A stretch of 64,000 bases of DNA from Micrasema longulum (GCA_022494885.1 JAGVSM010003551.1:62001-126000), one strand, 5' to 3'; numbered from the stretch's first letter, positions 1 through 12,284 are shown. A program made the numbers and translations. The notes: generated by a model from the letters alone, not told the origin.

Positions 1-487
1 ACTATTTAGCAAAGACAAACAAGGGCAAAACAATAATAGTATATAATATATTTAAAAAAAAAACGAAAGACCAAAAATTTTGAGCTAAACCATGCCAATC
101 CAACTTCATCCCACACTGTTTAGTCGCGAAGAGATCTACGAAAAGCCGGAAGATCTATCCCGAAAAATTCCAAGTCGTGTGATGAATTGACTAATCTACA
201 CATTCTGGACATTGGGGCATAAAAACCAAAGTTGCTCTTAGAAGATTTTATAAATAGCAGATTTTGACTTCTGGTGACATGGTTGGGAACATGAAAAGAA
301 ATTGATTGCAACAGAGATGGGACATCACTTAAAGCATTAAGTATTTTGAAAATGCATATAAGGTCCATTAATTTGCTTTAATACTTAACCTCAATATCAA
401 ATACATAGATGGCGCTCCAAACGCGCTAGCGAAAGCTTTTCTTGTTTCATGACATATATACAAAAACCAAAAAATGTCACCGATATG
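1..487. other. AT-rich sequence, nothing recognised
   Basis: Open frames of 60-82 codons on the minus strand have no recognisable domain and AT-driven composition. No repeat shared with the rest of the window was noticed. Confidence 0.4.
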
Positions 488-690
488 GATATTCGCTAAT
501 AAGCGGAATGGGGAATGTTGTAGAGTATCTACATAAAAGTGGCCACTTGAAACCAACCTATGACAGGTCATAAGCCCTGTAAACGCTCGAATATCCATAA
601 TCTTGAAACAAAAATTTTACCCATCTCTGTAGTGATATAAATAAAAATATACCTACTCCCCCTTGGGATAAAACCCAGAATTGTGTGTGT
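488..690 (-). repeat. Foldback family A, minus-orientation arm plus middle module
   Basis: Carries the family's arm landmarks in minus orientation (gtggccactt, gacaggtcataagccctgt, then the 'catctctgt' end) followed by a degenerate middle module (ctcccccttgggataaaacccag). See the copies at 32375 and 46895 for the clearest structure. Confidence 0.75.
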
Positions 691-1073
691 ATAAATATGT
701 AAATATATATACACATACCAAAAATAATATTGTGTAACACTTATCTTATTAGGTGTAGGAACATACCGATTCATAATAATTAATGGTAAATACTTTATTT
801 AAGCAATAATCAAAAAGGTTTTCGATGTTTAGTACATTATTAAAAACGAGTTATGCATGCGTAAATATTAAGCATATGTACAACCACTATTACAATATAC
901 CCAATGCTTTAAGGGTACTATTAATTCGTTCATTTAAAATTTGGTATCTCATCTTATGTAGTGTTAGATTTAAAAATAATGATTTTAATAATATGAAAGG
1001 AAAAATAAAATGTGTAAGATGTTAAAACATTGTGAATTGAGTTTTTAACTTATTTGCGAATTCTCCTCTTAAG
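691..1073. other. AT-rich sequence, nothing recognised
   Basis: No exon, RNA or known repeat seen. Confidence 0.4.
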
Positions 1074-1420
1074 TACCGTTTACACCAGGACAATACAATA
1101 GACAGGACAATACTGTTTTATCCCTGTTCAGAGAACAGCCTCGACCCTACAGGACAGGTCCCCGGAACAATACTGAAACTCGGCCGTAGTTTTTACTCTA
1201 GCGCTGCGAAAATGAATACACAACAGCGTTTGTTACGAGCGATTTTACGAAAAATATTATTTTTTTTATAACAAAATGAATTGAAATGATTAAAGTATGA
1301 CCTAAATAATAATAGCGCGCGCGTTGAGCAAGTTGCCATTGTCCTACTGCCTTGTCTGTGCGCGATTGAGACTAGAGGTCAGATCTTGGGATAGAACAAT
1401 ATTGTATATTCCACCTAAAA
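1074..1420. mobile_element. Short non-autonomous DNA element with subterminal inverted repeats
   Basis: The left end has gacaatactgttttatccc at 1106-1124. The right end has its imperfect reverse complement at 1388-1406 (16 of 19 match), with weaker similarity further outward. The interior is GC-richer than its surroundings and contains runs such as gcgcgcgcgtt. No transposase frame is present, so this would be a MITE-like element. Its superfamily and target duplication are not clear. Confidence 0.45.
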
Positions 1421-1425
1421 ACGCT

Positions 1426-2935
1426 ACTTCAATAATGATTTTAGCGTAATTGAAAATCGTTTGTTTTATTAGTAAAATGCCTAATAACGCTGGAAATAAT
1501 TAGATTTTGAAAATTCCTAATGAAATTAATAGTTCGTGAGAAATTAAATAAGTCCGTGTTTTAACTTTCATTTGAGCCGCGAATTATGTCTTTGGAATAA
1601 TTGGATTTTGTGAAACTCAATTAACCTTATTGAGGTTAAAAAAGTAGTAAAATGTCAAGTAAAATTAATATTTAAATGGACACTTATGTTAATATTGTAC
1701 ACAATGGTTTGCTTTTATAAAATTTTTAGAACCCAATTTTCAGTGTCAGCCGGCTTATAATCGTATTAACGACAGTGCAGAAACGTAATCACACATTTCC
1801 TGTGTGCAAGCAATCGATTATGAAAACACCCAAATTACTAAAGACAAATCGTTTATGCGTACGGATATTAAACTGCTTCTGTCAAGGAAATAGTACGAAA
1901 AATCAAGTTACCTCTAGTAAGTTTAGTGAACACTGAACAGTAGATTTATAAGTGGTAACATCGTTATTTACAATACGTAGTAAGGTCAGCCACAATGAGT
2001 TCCAACATGTAGTCCAGTTCAGTGCTCAGTGACTCAACGTAAAACGTCTACGCAGTTCTCCTTTCTGTTACACGATTTATTCACGATGTAATAAATTCGC
2101 CTCAAGCCACAACATCGTTTACTTCTGTCAACCTCCAACTGGATAAGATCTCCCATGCTTTCCACGAGCATCAAATCTACAAAAAAAGGCACGGTTCAAA
2201 CTTTGATGGGAGAAATTCTTTCGGTTTTTATAGTTTCTTGATTCTCACTATAGTTTGACTTTAATATTACCAGAAAACTGCTTATACAAATGACTCATTT
2301 ACATAAAAAGCATTCAAGTTGTGCGCTGCGTAGAATTTTACCTTGTTGATGCTTCTTCTGCAGTTGGGAGCTTCTACTCCAGTTGAGATGACATAACAAA
2401 ACGACGGTATGCTTCGATGTGTATTTTTTACATTATTATTGGTATGGCATCCAAAATAAAATACAAAGGTATACTAGATTCAATTCTATTTTTATTTTGT
2501 TAAATGTGTATACAATATGACCCCTTAAACTATTATGACCAGTGTGCACATATGTTTATCATTCAACAGCAATTATTGCTAGTATATAAATAAATTTTGT
2601 AAATATATAAGGTGGTTTGACAACTTCCTAACAGCAAGAAACGCGTCACATTGAACACTCTTGTATACATAAAAAAAATTATGAGTCCGATAATGTTACC
2701 ATAAGTTGGATATTTTTCCAATAAATTAAATGAAATACTGCAAATCAACTGAATTCACAATAAGTATTACATGTAATCATTACATGTAATAAAATCTATA
2801 ATTTGTTTATGAAGCATAAAAATAACGGCAATGATTTAATTAAACTAATTTAATCCTATGAATTTTTTATTTGAAGCACTCACTTTAAATACACTACACA
2901 TACTGATAAAATAAAATCAGAAAAAAATTCATTTC
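1426..2935. other. AT-rich sequence, two adjacent perfect palindromes only
   Basis: The only notable structure is attacatgtaat repeated at 2766-2777 and 2779-2790, each a perfect 12-bp palindrome, separated by one base. The GC-richer stretch near 1980-2160 has no recognisable coding content. Confidence 0.4.
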
Positions 2936-2939
2936 TTAA

Positions 2940-3870
2940 GTAAACCTTGAGAAAAAAGCTTGTTTAGCTTTGAAACCGGTAGGCGGAAAAAAAACTATCG
3001 GTTAAAAACAAAGTTGTTTTATTTATTTAATCATCATCAAATCTTCTTACCGTCTGAATTAAACTTCACTATACTGATGGAACCCTAAGGGTTCTACTAC
3101 TTTTATGGTTGTTGTCCATACTGTTTTCATTGCTTCCGAGTAGGGAAATGAAGTAATTTTTTTCCCTTACGGCAATTAGACGTCTTAATATTTTTTGAAT
3201 TTATTTTGTTGTTACGTAAAAGAAATGTACCATTTACCTTCTGCACTGTCCTGACGAAGATACGTAAGTTGGCAGTGGGTATTGGTTTCCGGGTGCGTTT
3301 CGGGTTTGTAATATTATTAAAAACAGATCGAATTCTTTGTAGTGCTACTCATTCCGTCAAATCAAATGATTTAAAAGAAAGTAATGTTACGTATTAATTT
3401 TGTAGGTTTTGTCAATTGTTTAAATAAATTTAATAAATGAGTAGGTAGGTATTGTGGTTATAGTGAAAATGGCAATGTATCTTAATTGATGGATCTCAAT
3501 ATAGAGTGTCCTGACAAAGAGATGGGCTTGAAACCTACGCAGTCATAAAAAAGTCAGAATGTGATCGGAATCTCCGAAAATAAGAAAATATCGAGTACTC
3601 CGAGACAAATGTATAAAATTTTCTGCAATTTTAGTTGAGGCATTGTTAACATATTCATATTTTTTTCTCCAATAACGAGTATCTGCTTTATGTTTGTTGG
3701 AGGGGGATTAATGATCTTTTTAATTGATTTTTGCTTAAGTTCTCTGTTTAAAAGGGCGATAGTAAAGGCAAAAGTGTATTTTGTATCTGCAAGTAGGTGT
3801 AGTGAGAGTCCCGACGAAGAGATAGAGACGTCTCGAAACCGGTAGATATGAAAAGTGGGTATGTGGTTTT
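2940..3870 (+). ncRNA. Cluster of degenerate hammerhead-ribozyme-like motifs
   Basis: Four motifs lie in about 0.9 kb. Near 2950-2985 is a stem-II-like hairpin (agct / agct arms) followed by GAAACCGGT. At 3248, tcctgacgaag matches the CUGANGA box. At 3513 is cctgacaaagaga with a downstream TTGAAACC. At 3808 is tcccgacgaagaga with a GAGA/TCTC stem-II pair, then CGAAACCGGTA. Each has at least one core substitution, so none is predicted active. Known: hammerhead ribozymes of this compact type occur in Penelope-like elements and retrozymes. That these are relics of such elements is inference. Confidence 0.45.
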
Positions 3871-3874
3871 ATAC

Positions 3875-4224
3875 TAACATTTACTAAAACTAGTTGAATT
3901 TATTTCCATCCAAAGTACTCGTAAGAGGACAGTAACTTTTTATTTTTTGACAAAACGTGTCAAAAATTATTAAATGAGTTTCATTTTACTAACGGGTTGG
4001 GATTACGTGAGAATTGGAAAAGTAACGGGAATGGCCTACAGATGGCACAGTTTTATAGAGGAAAACATGAAATAAAAACTCAAATATCAGGAAATGGCCT
4101 CAAAAACTGCTAAGCTCAGGAACACGATGTATTTAAAAATAATAACACGTTTCATTTTTTGTTTTAACGATCAAGACCAGTTTTACTCGAACCAAAAAGA
4201 CAGAGAGTTAATTTGTAGCTCTCG
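3875..4224. other. AT-rich sequence, nothing recognised
   Basis: No feature seen between the ribozyme-like cluster and the LINE tail. Confidence 0.35.
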
Positions 4225-4390
4225 TTCTCTTTTATTTTTATTCTTATTTTTAGTGTTAAAGGTCAGAGCTATGCAAGCTCCTGACGTCACTGCAACTTGT
4301 GAAGATCTATTGTGACGGATCCCCGTGAATAGTTCTCGCCCTCCAAACCCAGGTTTATAAAAAGCCTTTATCCCTTTATTCTCACCAGAC
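4225..4390 (-). mobile_element. 3' UTR tail of an RNase-H-type LINE (minus)
   Basis: Reverse-complement match to the 3' UTR at 20570-20705 and 51110-51245. It shares the landmarks tttataaacctg, gagaactattcacg, cacaatagatc and agtgacgtcaggagcttg, ending in AATAAGAATAAAA. Only the tail survives. Confidence 0.75.
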
Positions 4391-4795
4391 GATAAATATT
4401 TACTTTTAAAAATCGAAAGTTTATTTATACATACATAAATAACACAAACGTTTCATATGAAGAACATGATGGGCACTGTAAAAAGTTTTAATAAAAACGG
4501 TCATTATAAAGATTGAAAAAAAAAGGAGAAGCATAATGTAAGTGTGATATTTTGACATGCACGCATAAGTAGATTAAAAAAAAAAAGTTTAAAAGGATAC
4601 AAAATATAAGTGAAAAGCAAAAGAATCCGAAAAGATCCAATAAAGTATACGGGTTAATATACAATAATAAACATAAAGTTTAGATAAGTATACATAGAAA
4701 GCATAATAATCAACAAATGTAAATTACCATTCACTTTCTTTGAAAAGATTGAATAGATTTGATTTGTATAAACTATACTTTATGTTGTTTAATAC
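4391..4795. other. AT-rich sequence, nothing recognised
   Basis: No exon or repeat recognised. Confidence 0.35.
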
Positions 4796-5215
4796 AGGGT
4801 GGGATTCTATAAAATGCTGCAAACGCCCAGTTGCATTCCACCGGCAACGCTACTAACTAGTCCCACTCGTTAGCGTCCATATCGCAAACCCCGGGCAATG
4901 GGATCACACTTATAACGGTGTGATCGCAGCAGATAGCGAGAGGATGAAAGGCGAGTTTCTGGCGCCTCAAAACCAGAACCAACCAGAAAAGGTAACCGTG
5001 ACAAAAAAATCTACCAGAGAAGGCAACGGAAAACCACTCTGGTCACCTTTTTCCAAGAATTACTATGGCGAGTACATCCAATAAGCAGTTGTCCAGGCTG
5101 CGGAATATAAGAGTACATCAGGACCCAGATGCTTTTGCTTTAGTGATCGCCAACGTCGGCGTCGGGCGGACCAGACAAGGCACCGCAAGAAGATTCTTTA
5201 TGTTAAAAATGCACG
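4796..5215 (+). mobile_element. GC-rich fragment resembling a LINE 5' end
   Basis: A block of clearly higher GC content stands out from flanking AT-rich DNA with sharp edges. It includes gaaggcaacggaaaaccact, a phrase of the kind found in 5' UTRs of some insect non-LTR elements, and a basic Arg/Lys/Gln-rich stretch in translation. No endonuclease or RT motif follows. The assignment is inference from composition and that phrase. It is not duplicated elsewhere in the window. Confidence 0.3.
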
Positions 5216-6114
5216 GTGATAATATTTACGACCAATGAAGTCAATTCATAATATTATTGAAGTATACTGTTCGCAATTTAATGGAGATAATTGATGAGTC
5301 AATCTTCCAGGTTGCTTGAAATTTCTAACGGTTTTGGGCAATTGATTTAAAAGTTAATTGGAATGATCAGACATATTTCTTCACAAACTCTAGTCAAAGT
5401 CCAAATTGTGTTTTATGAGTTAGAATTATTCGATCAAAGTTCTTATCTATTCCACAATCAATAAAATTTTACAGTGTACAGAGAACACTTTAAAAAAAAA
5501 TATGTCACGTCCATTCTTCTGGACTCACGCATGGTAGGCAAACGCTCTAACTTTTACACTACGAGGCAGATTTATCAATACTTGATTTATTTTTCAAAAT
5601 TTTTACCTGGGAGCAACCATCGAGTTTACAACCTTTTTCAAGAATTTTGCTATTTTTTTACAGATTGTACTGTATTCTTCATCCACACATAAATAACATT
5701 TCATGTATATATCACCGACACTGGACGCATTTGCGTTTTTTTTTTATTCAATGAAAGAAAGTCTAGCAAAAAGCTTAAATGTCTTTAGTTGGAATGCTTT
5801 AAGTTGACATTATTATTTCCTTGGCTGCCGTGTCGTTATGACTGGTTGAAGAGTGGCTGTGGATTATCTTTTGTAACACCAGATCTTTTGCCTCATTTAA
5901 ATTGTAAAGTCGGGACTTCTCGCAATTTCGCGGGGCATTGAAGATAGAGTTAGCGGCGCATGCGTAATGGGCTATCACTAACTTATCCCCACCCTCTTAC
6001 TCAGAACCCTCTCGAAGAATCCACTTATATACAAGATTATTATTTTAAGCTGGATAATACAGGCTGTTTCTCTATTCGAATCATCTTGGAATATTTTACG
6101 AACTCAAGGACGAC
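5216..6114. other. AT-rich sequence, nothing recognised
   Basis: Short open frames only (the longest 72 codons), none with domain character. Confidence 0.35.
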
Positions 6115-7510
6115 AAAAAACTTAAGGTGTCTACAAAGGGCCTCATAGTAACTTTCGGCTGCCAGCTCCTGTGCATCCTTCAATTCTATTCTTTCATAAG
6201 CTGGTGGCAAAAAAATCAGCAGTAGTGTTCTGTCAAGGTTAAAAGTCGTATCTGCTTAGTTGCAAATTTAATTGAACATTACTGTTTTATGCATTGCCTA
6301 GCTGATTTCTATTTTTTTATTATTACATAAGAATTTCTCATTTAAGAATCAGAAATGACTTTTTGGCTCAGTTTATAAGTGAAACTTTATATTACCAAGA
6401 ATTTATTTTTTTCTGTTACGACTTTTCGGCTTAGCAGGGCAAAGTAAATATCCAGGATGTCTTGTAAAGTAGGCAAGCGAGGCTAAGGCTCTCAGGAGGC
6501 ATAAAAATTATGTGGCCATATATATATATATAGTTGGATAATTTATATAGCGCCATTTTTGTGAAAATCACCTCAAGGGCGCTGTACAATTAATAAATAT
6601 CCCAGTACGTCTTGCAGCTACAGAGCGCATGGACGGTTGGGATTCTAGTTCCTCGTTTTCAATTAAGATCAATAAAAAAATATAACAGATAGGAGCTAGA
6701 TTACAGGACGTCTTGCAGCTACAGAGCGCATAGACAGTTAGAAATTTAGCCCCCATTTACACATTTTAAAAATTGACAAATAAATTTAGTGTATTAGTGA
6801 TACTAAAAAAAATAAAAAATAATATGAATAATAAAAAGGAGTAAGATTACAACACGTCTTGCAGCTACTAAGCGCATAGACGATTGAAATTCTAGACCCC
6901 GTTTACAAAATTAAGGTATTTTAAAGTTGATATATTAAAGCTAGATAACCAATCATCGTGCAGCTACAAAGCGCATGGATGAGAGGAATTCCAGCAAAGT
7001 TAAAACAATTAAAACAATATCAATAAATTTATAAAAAATAGAGTATAGTAGTAAATTGGTCAAGTGTTCATACCAAGAAGTAAGCAATAAAAAACTAAAT
7101 AAATCAAACACTGTTTCAACTCCATGGTTAACAAAGGGAGATAGATGTCCGAAGAGAAGCTTTTGTAGACAGTAGGTAGATATCGTCGCCATGTGGCCCG
7201 CTGGCTAGTAGATAGTTTCTGGAAACGCACGTGTGTAGTACTACTCGTATTATGCCTTTTGTTCCAATGACTTGGTGTCCATTTTAGTCCGTATTATTTC
7301 GTTTTATGAGACGCAACATTCCTGTTCAAATTCACTTCTTTACATGAATATAAATTTACCATCTCCGTTTAATAACAGTTGTCACCGAAAGTTGCTGGGT
7401 CTGTTATTTTATTTCTCCTTCCCCTGTAAATTCAAAATAACGCTCACCCAAAATTCTTCTTAATTTTTCTTACGTATTCCCAAAACTCAGTATCTCGCTC
7501 TTTTTAGACC
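6115..7510 (-). mobile_element. 3' part of a non-LTR retrotransposon, split by a second LINE
   Basis: Three blocks (6125-6180, 6430-6500, 7365-7500) align in order to the minus-strand LINE C-terminus at 38575-38945. They share gtaggcaagcg, ggctaaggctctcaggaggc, acagttgtcaccg and cccaaaactcag. The ~860 bp between the second and third blocks is foreign: the tail and tandem repeat of another LINE (6520-7200). No intact frame survives. Confidence 0.6.
6520..7200 (-). repeat. LINE 3' tail followed by a ~100-bp tandem repeat (nested insertion)
   Basis: 6530-6592 is the minus-strand end of a CR1/L2-like LINE (tatagcgccatttttgtg, then cctcaagggcgct), preceded by a TA microsatellite at 6519-6531. Next are four units with core cttgcagctacagagcgcat starting near 6611, 6712, 6858 and 6957, spaced 101, 146 and 99 bp. 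The same tail sequence occurs at 29395-29440 and 44665-44722, but without these tandem units. Confidence 0.6.
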
Positions 7511-7892
7511 TATGTGAGGTGCCAGATTTGTATCCAAAGAAGAAAATAAGTGAAGCAGGCATAGGCATTTACAAACAAATGATGACATACAAGGACTACT
7601 TTAGTAGACAAAAAAACAAATCAACTATAAACTCTCAAAAAAGGCTTCTTACTTAAAAAGTAATAAAAAAACTAAATGATCCTTAAAATAAATGGAGAGA
7701 CACTAATAGTACAATTTATAACCTATGACTTTCAGTTGATAGACAATTGAAATAAAATCACCATATTTAAAATCAGATTAACCAATTTATAAAACATTAC
7801 TGCATTTTTATAAAATAAATAAATGCATAAGTAAACAAAAAGTTTTCATGCACCAAGGATATGCAAAAAACAAATTTAATAATTTATAACAA
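7511..7892. other. AT-rich sequence, nothing recognised
   Basis: No feature seen. Confidence 0.35.
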
Positions 7893-8165
7893 CAAAGAAT
7901 GAAAACGTTTTTGAATACGGACTTCGGAAGTCAAAGCATTTACAAGACTTTTCATCTGAAGTTGGCTGGTTTAAAGAAGTACTTAAACATTCACCATTCT
8001 GCCTATGCTTAAACATTCCCTTTTCCTCAACTCTCTCATCTGTTGACTTGTGTGAAAAAAAACAGCTTAAACTTGATATGGGAGGATAAATTTCAATCCT
8101 TGTTACTCCCTAGGGAGTAAAATCCAGCCTTGTCTATAAACATTTGAACATCCTCAAAATACTCT
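7893..8165 (+). repeat. Foldback family A, plus-orientation arm plus middle module
   Basis: Landmarks are gaaaacgtttttgaa, ggctggttta, cattcaccattctgcc, catctgttgact, then the middle module actccctagggagtaaaatc and acatttgaacatcctcaaaa. Confidence 0.8.
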
Positions 8166-9299
8166 ACTCTAATATTTGCGGAAAACTGAAAATTAAACAA
8201 TTATTTAGTGACAGTTCATCTTGACCACCTTACGACGACTGCAAAGCTCTTCATAACCGTAAAATATCTAGATAATACAGAAAGAGAGAAAATTAGAAAT
8301 ACTTAAAGTTAATCATGAAGCAGTACAAGGACACACCGATGATATATAAGTTTATTTAAAAACATTTAAGTATTTTATTTTATTAACTAAGATAAATTAG
8401 TTCTAATCATCAGGAATGGTCACTACTACTATAATTGTATCGCCTACGTAGTATGCGATTTTAAAGACCATATCTTTTTCAGTCCCAGATTGACGCTTCC
8501 TCTATTCTTGAAAACGTTGTGATATAAGTATTACCTTATGATGTTTGTTGTAATATCTTTTGTTTTTCTCGGAATTTGTGTTTTTAATTTATTTTTTTAT
8601 ATTATTGAGATTCCGAAATAAGTTGCAGTATCTCCTGAGAATGTAATTCAAATATTATATGAAATTAAACTTTTTATTTTATTTTTTAGAAATAAAAACA
8701 CATATAATAAAATATCGTTTCAACAAGTGTGTACCTTGAGCTTCCAAAGAAAATTTTACTTAAAAAACTTGTAAGAAAGTGTATGGTTAATAAAAAAGTA
8801 TATTTTTGTAATTGTAATTCTTTATCACAAAACCGTTTTTAAGACTTACTTATTTTCTTTTTATAAAATATGCTGTGGAAATGATGTCTACGTGCTATGT
8901 CTAAGAAAACCATGTTGTAAGAAATATGATTTTTTAATGAAAATAACTTGTAAAAACTTGAAGCTTGGTACAAAGAAAGAGATGTAATGAAATTTATTTT
9001 CTTATAAAAGAATTTTCGGTTCACCATACTCTTGACATTAATATAATATTATTTTCTTCGTGAAAGGCATACATCTCGTGACATACGGAAGATAAGACAA
9101 TATTTCGAAGTAAATTTCATTGAGGATAAGATAATGAAACTGAATTGAAGAAGAGGATATGCAATTCAATATTTTTATTTTTTCTGTAGCCTAAATAAAA
9201 AAAATACAGCTATGCGTGTGAAAAAGCACCAGGATCCAAAACGAGTGTATTTAACAAGATGAATACTTTCATGCAAAAATAGGAAATAAATTGGAGATA
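8166..9299. other. AT-rich sequence, nothing recognised
   Basis: No exon, RNA or shared repeat recognised. Confidence 0.35.
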
Positions 9300-9440
9300 A
9301 GTCCGTCTTGTTGTGTGGTGATTGGCGTATTTGTCTACCATAATAGATTCTAGGTTCATTTCCAGGCAGCGCAGACGTGAAAATATGGTTTAATTCTGCA
9401 ATCTGCACTATCTCCAAACTGCTAGCTGGAACATTAAACA
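9300..9440 (+). mobile_element. Possible tRNA-derived SINE fragment
   Basis: An A-box-like stretch (tgtgtggtgattggcg near 9313) is followed about 50 bp later by a B-box-like ggttcatttcc near 9354, with one mismatch to the GGTTCNANNCC consensus. No second copy in the window supports it. Confidence 0.3.
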
Positions 9441-11084
9441 GATCTTCGCATAACAATTCAGTTAAGTGCTGAAAAAAATTGGCGTTTATTACAAGTAAAG
9501 CATAGTATTATTATGATCTGTTTGCAAAACAGTGAGGAAGGTAAAACATATAATCTGAAACGTGTAAACAGATGAGAAACACTCTGCGTTTTGATATTCT
9601 TACGCAGTGCCTTATCTTAATTGGGGTTTAGTATGATGATGGATAGTCCATAACGATTTGAACATAATACGCATCTTATCTTTTTATTTTTTTAAAAATA
9701 AATTGAATATTCTTCCAATTTCCGCTAACATAAACATTGGCTAAACTTACCGCCTAAAAATATAAGAAATCTATAAAGCTTAATATTTTACGAAAAGAAA
9801 GGACATTATTGCTTTCTTTGTGGAGTTCCATTTTACGATGCTCCAAGGAACAAAATGTAAATAGGGATAAAGGATACGAGGAGACGCCGCGCCGCAGGCA
9901 AATGCGAGGAAAATTTTCTATGTAAACATCTGGCTGCAGTATAATAAGATTTGTTTCTTTTATTTTTGGAAGGTACGTCTTTTATTTTGATAAGTTCAGA
10001 CGTCATCATTTATCTTTTTTATTTGTAAGCAACACAGGTAAGAGCCGCTCTCTAAGGACGTTGTCCTCGTGTATCCGATTAAATATTCATATTTTGTGGT
10101 TATGAGTCGATTGATAGTCTTGATTAGGATGATATTAGGTTTCAAATAGTTGAGTGTTAGATTTTTCTTTTGAATATGTTGAATTTGGGAATACATATAA
10201 TGAACTAATAAACTATGATATTCTTTTAACCTTGATAGGTTTTTAACTCTTGTGTGGCTGTAATGTCACACTAGTCGACATAAGACACAAGACTTGATAT
10301 ATCTCTCTTTTGTTTTTAAATGATGAATTCGTATTTTTTGTAATCTTCAAATGGACATTTTCACACCGTATTTGGAAAGTGAATTTTGTATAACTGTGCT
10401 GGATATTAATACAAAAAAATATTTATCCTCGCTACACGAAAAAAGAGTGTCCGCTAATTCAGTAACACATATGTATAAGAAAGAGCACGAAGATAGAACT
10501 CATCACAAGGAAGACAGAAACGCTGTTCTATGGCAGGTGTTAGTGTGAATGAGACAAAAACAAACGTAAGTAAAGTGTAAAATAGATTCAGATTTCAGCC
10601 GGTTAATAACAGTGATGGGAAACGCACGCGCGTAATCTGAGCGGAGTATTTATGATAATAAATTTATTTTACTATAACAGGGCTAAATTATATGTTTATT
10701 TGCATAAATAATGGAAAAGGGATTATTAAACAGAATGTCTCCATGTTTTTTTTTTTTTCAATTTTTGAACTTTAAATTATTATTATTATATGATCACCGC
10801 GCGCAAAGGGATTATTCACCACAGTCTTTTAAGAGTTAAAAAAACATTTATTTGTCTGATTTGGAATGTCTTTAAAACTGCAAACTGTCGTTAAAGGGTT
10901 ATTTTGTTAAGCTGGACCTGTGTTATAACGGAAAGTGAACATTATTTTTTGAATTGGGTGCAATTTGGTCACGGGTGAGAATGGTAATATGTGAGTCAAC
11001 CCTTTTTTATAAAATGTAAAACTTAAAGTACACAAAACAATGAAAAGAATTTAGTTATAAACTAAATAATCGCTTTTAAAATTT
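9441..11084. other. AT-rich sequence, nothing recognised
   Basis: Frames of 65-66 codons (9996-10196 minus, 10351-10548 plus) have no recognisable domain. Confidence 0.35.
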
Positions 11085-11345
11085 AAATTTATTTCAACAG
11101 GGAGGGAAAACGTTTTTGAGAAGGGAATATGGAAGTCTAGGCATTTACAGGGCTTATGACCTGTCATTGGCTGGTTTAAGTGGCCACTTTACACACTGTG
11201 TAACATTCACCATTCCGCCCATGTTTGAACATTCACATTTTCTCAACTCTTCCATCTGTTGACTTTTGTGAAGTAAAGGAGCTGAAACCTTTATGATGTT
11301 GGTGAAATTCATCCGGCAATCATTTGGACATACTCAAACATTGTT
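11085..11345 (+). repeat. Foldback family A, well-preserved plus arm
   Basis: One of the best arm copies. It has ttcaacagggagggaaaacg at the outer end, then gagaagggaatatgg, gacctgtcattggctggttt, gtggccactttacacactgtg, ccatctgttgacttttgtg and gagctgaaacctttatgatg. It ends in a truncated middle module (atttggacatactcaaacatt). Confidence 0.85.
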
Positions 11346-12284
11346 GCTTTTAAAATTATTTTTTTTAATAATTAGCCAAATCGAAAAATACTTCTTGAAG
11401 TATTATTTTTGTACTAATCATTCCTTAGATTGGATGCTAAAATATTTAAAAATCTCTAAAATATTTCATTCATTCTCGTACGGAAATTCAACAAAAATAT
11501 TTGATAAATATAAACCAATTTATCGTTTTAAACAGTATTCCTAAAACTATTTGATTCAAACAAAGTTAAATCTTATTGTGATATAATGAAACTGAGTTTT
11601 TGATGCTTTTATTCAATAATAAAAAAAAAGAAACTTATTTTTCAGATTTATCATTTTTATTGAATAACATTAAACTTAAAACATTCTGAAAATGTTTTGT
11701 AACTTTTTCTATGGCACCATTGATGCTTTTTATAGCTTTATTTTTTAATAATACTCTATTTAAAAATATAAAAAAAACAATGCTAAGACCATTGATCGTG
11801 ATTTTCTCTTTATTTCTTGTTCAGAACAAAATGTTTTTTTCTGATTTTGTTAAACGAACCAAAACAAATATTTCCAAAAACAGTTGTTTTGTTCAAATTC
11901 TTACTTATGCCCAGATGTGACATTGCATAAATTAAAAAGCGTTTTATTCGTTCAATTACGTGTAAATAAATTAGTGTAAAATGAGATTTTTAGGTTATAG
12001 CTGGCTAAAAAAAGGTGAATATTACTCTTCAGATGCCGTTTAGGTACTAAAACATTTTTGTGATTTGTTGTGAGGTTGATTTATTTATTTAATACTCACA
12101 GTAATTTTTTTAGTAATCTAAAATTGGTTTTTCAAGCAAACTTCCCATCAATGCGCAATAACTGTATTTGAAGACAAAAAAATATTAAAACGCCTTTTTT
12201 TAAAAGATATCGAACTCACAATATGAATAATAAACAACACACTTTTCAGTACTTATGCTATATGGTTATCTTCATGGGCCAGAA
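11346..12284. other. AT-rich sequence, nothing recognised
   Basis: Two low-complexity open frames (11293-11544, 11711-11920), rich in Phe/Ile/Lys/Asn, are composition artefacts. Confidence 0.35.

Noticed and set aside
11293..11920. Two Lys/Phe/Ile-rich frames of 83 and 69 codons
   Set aside because: Composition expected by chance in AT-rich DNA; no domain or repeat support.
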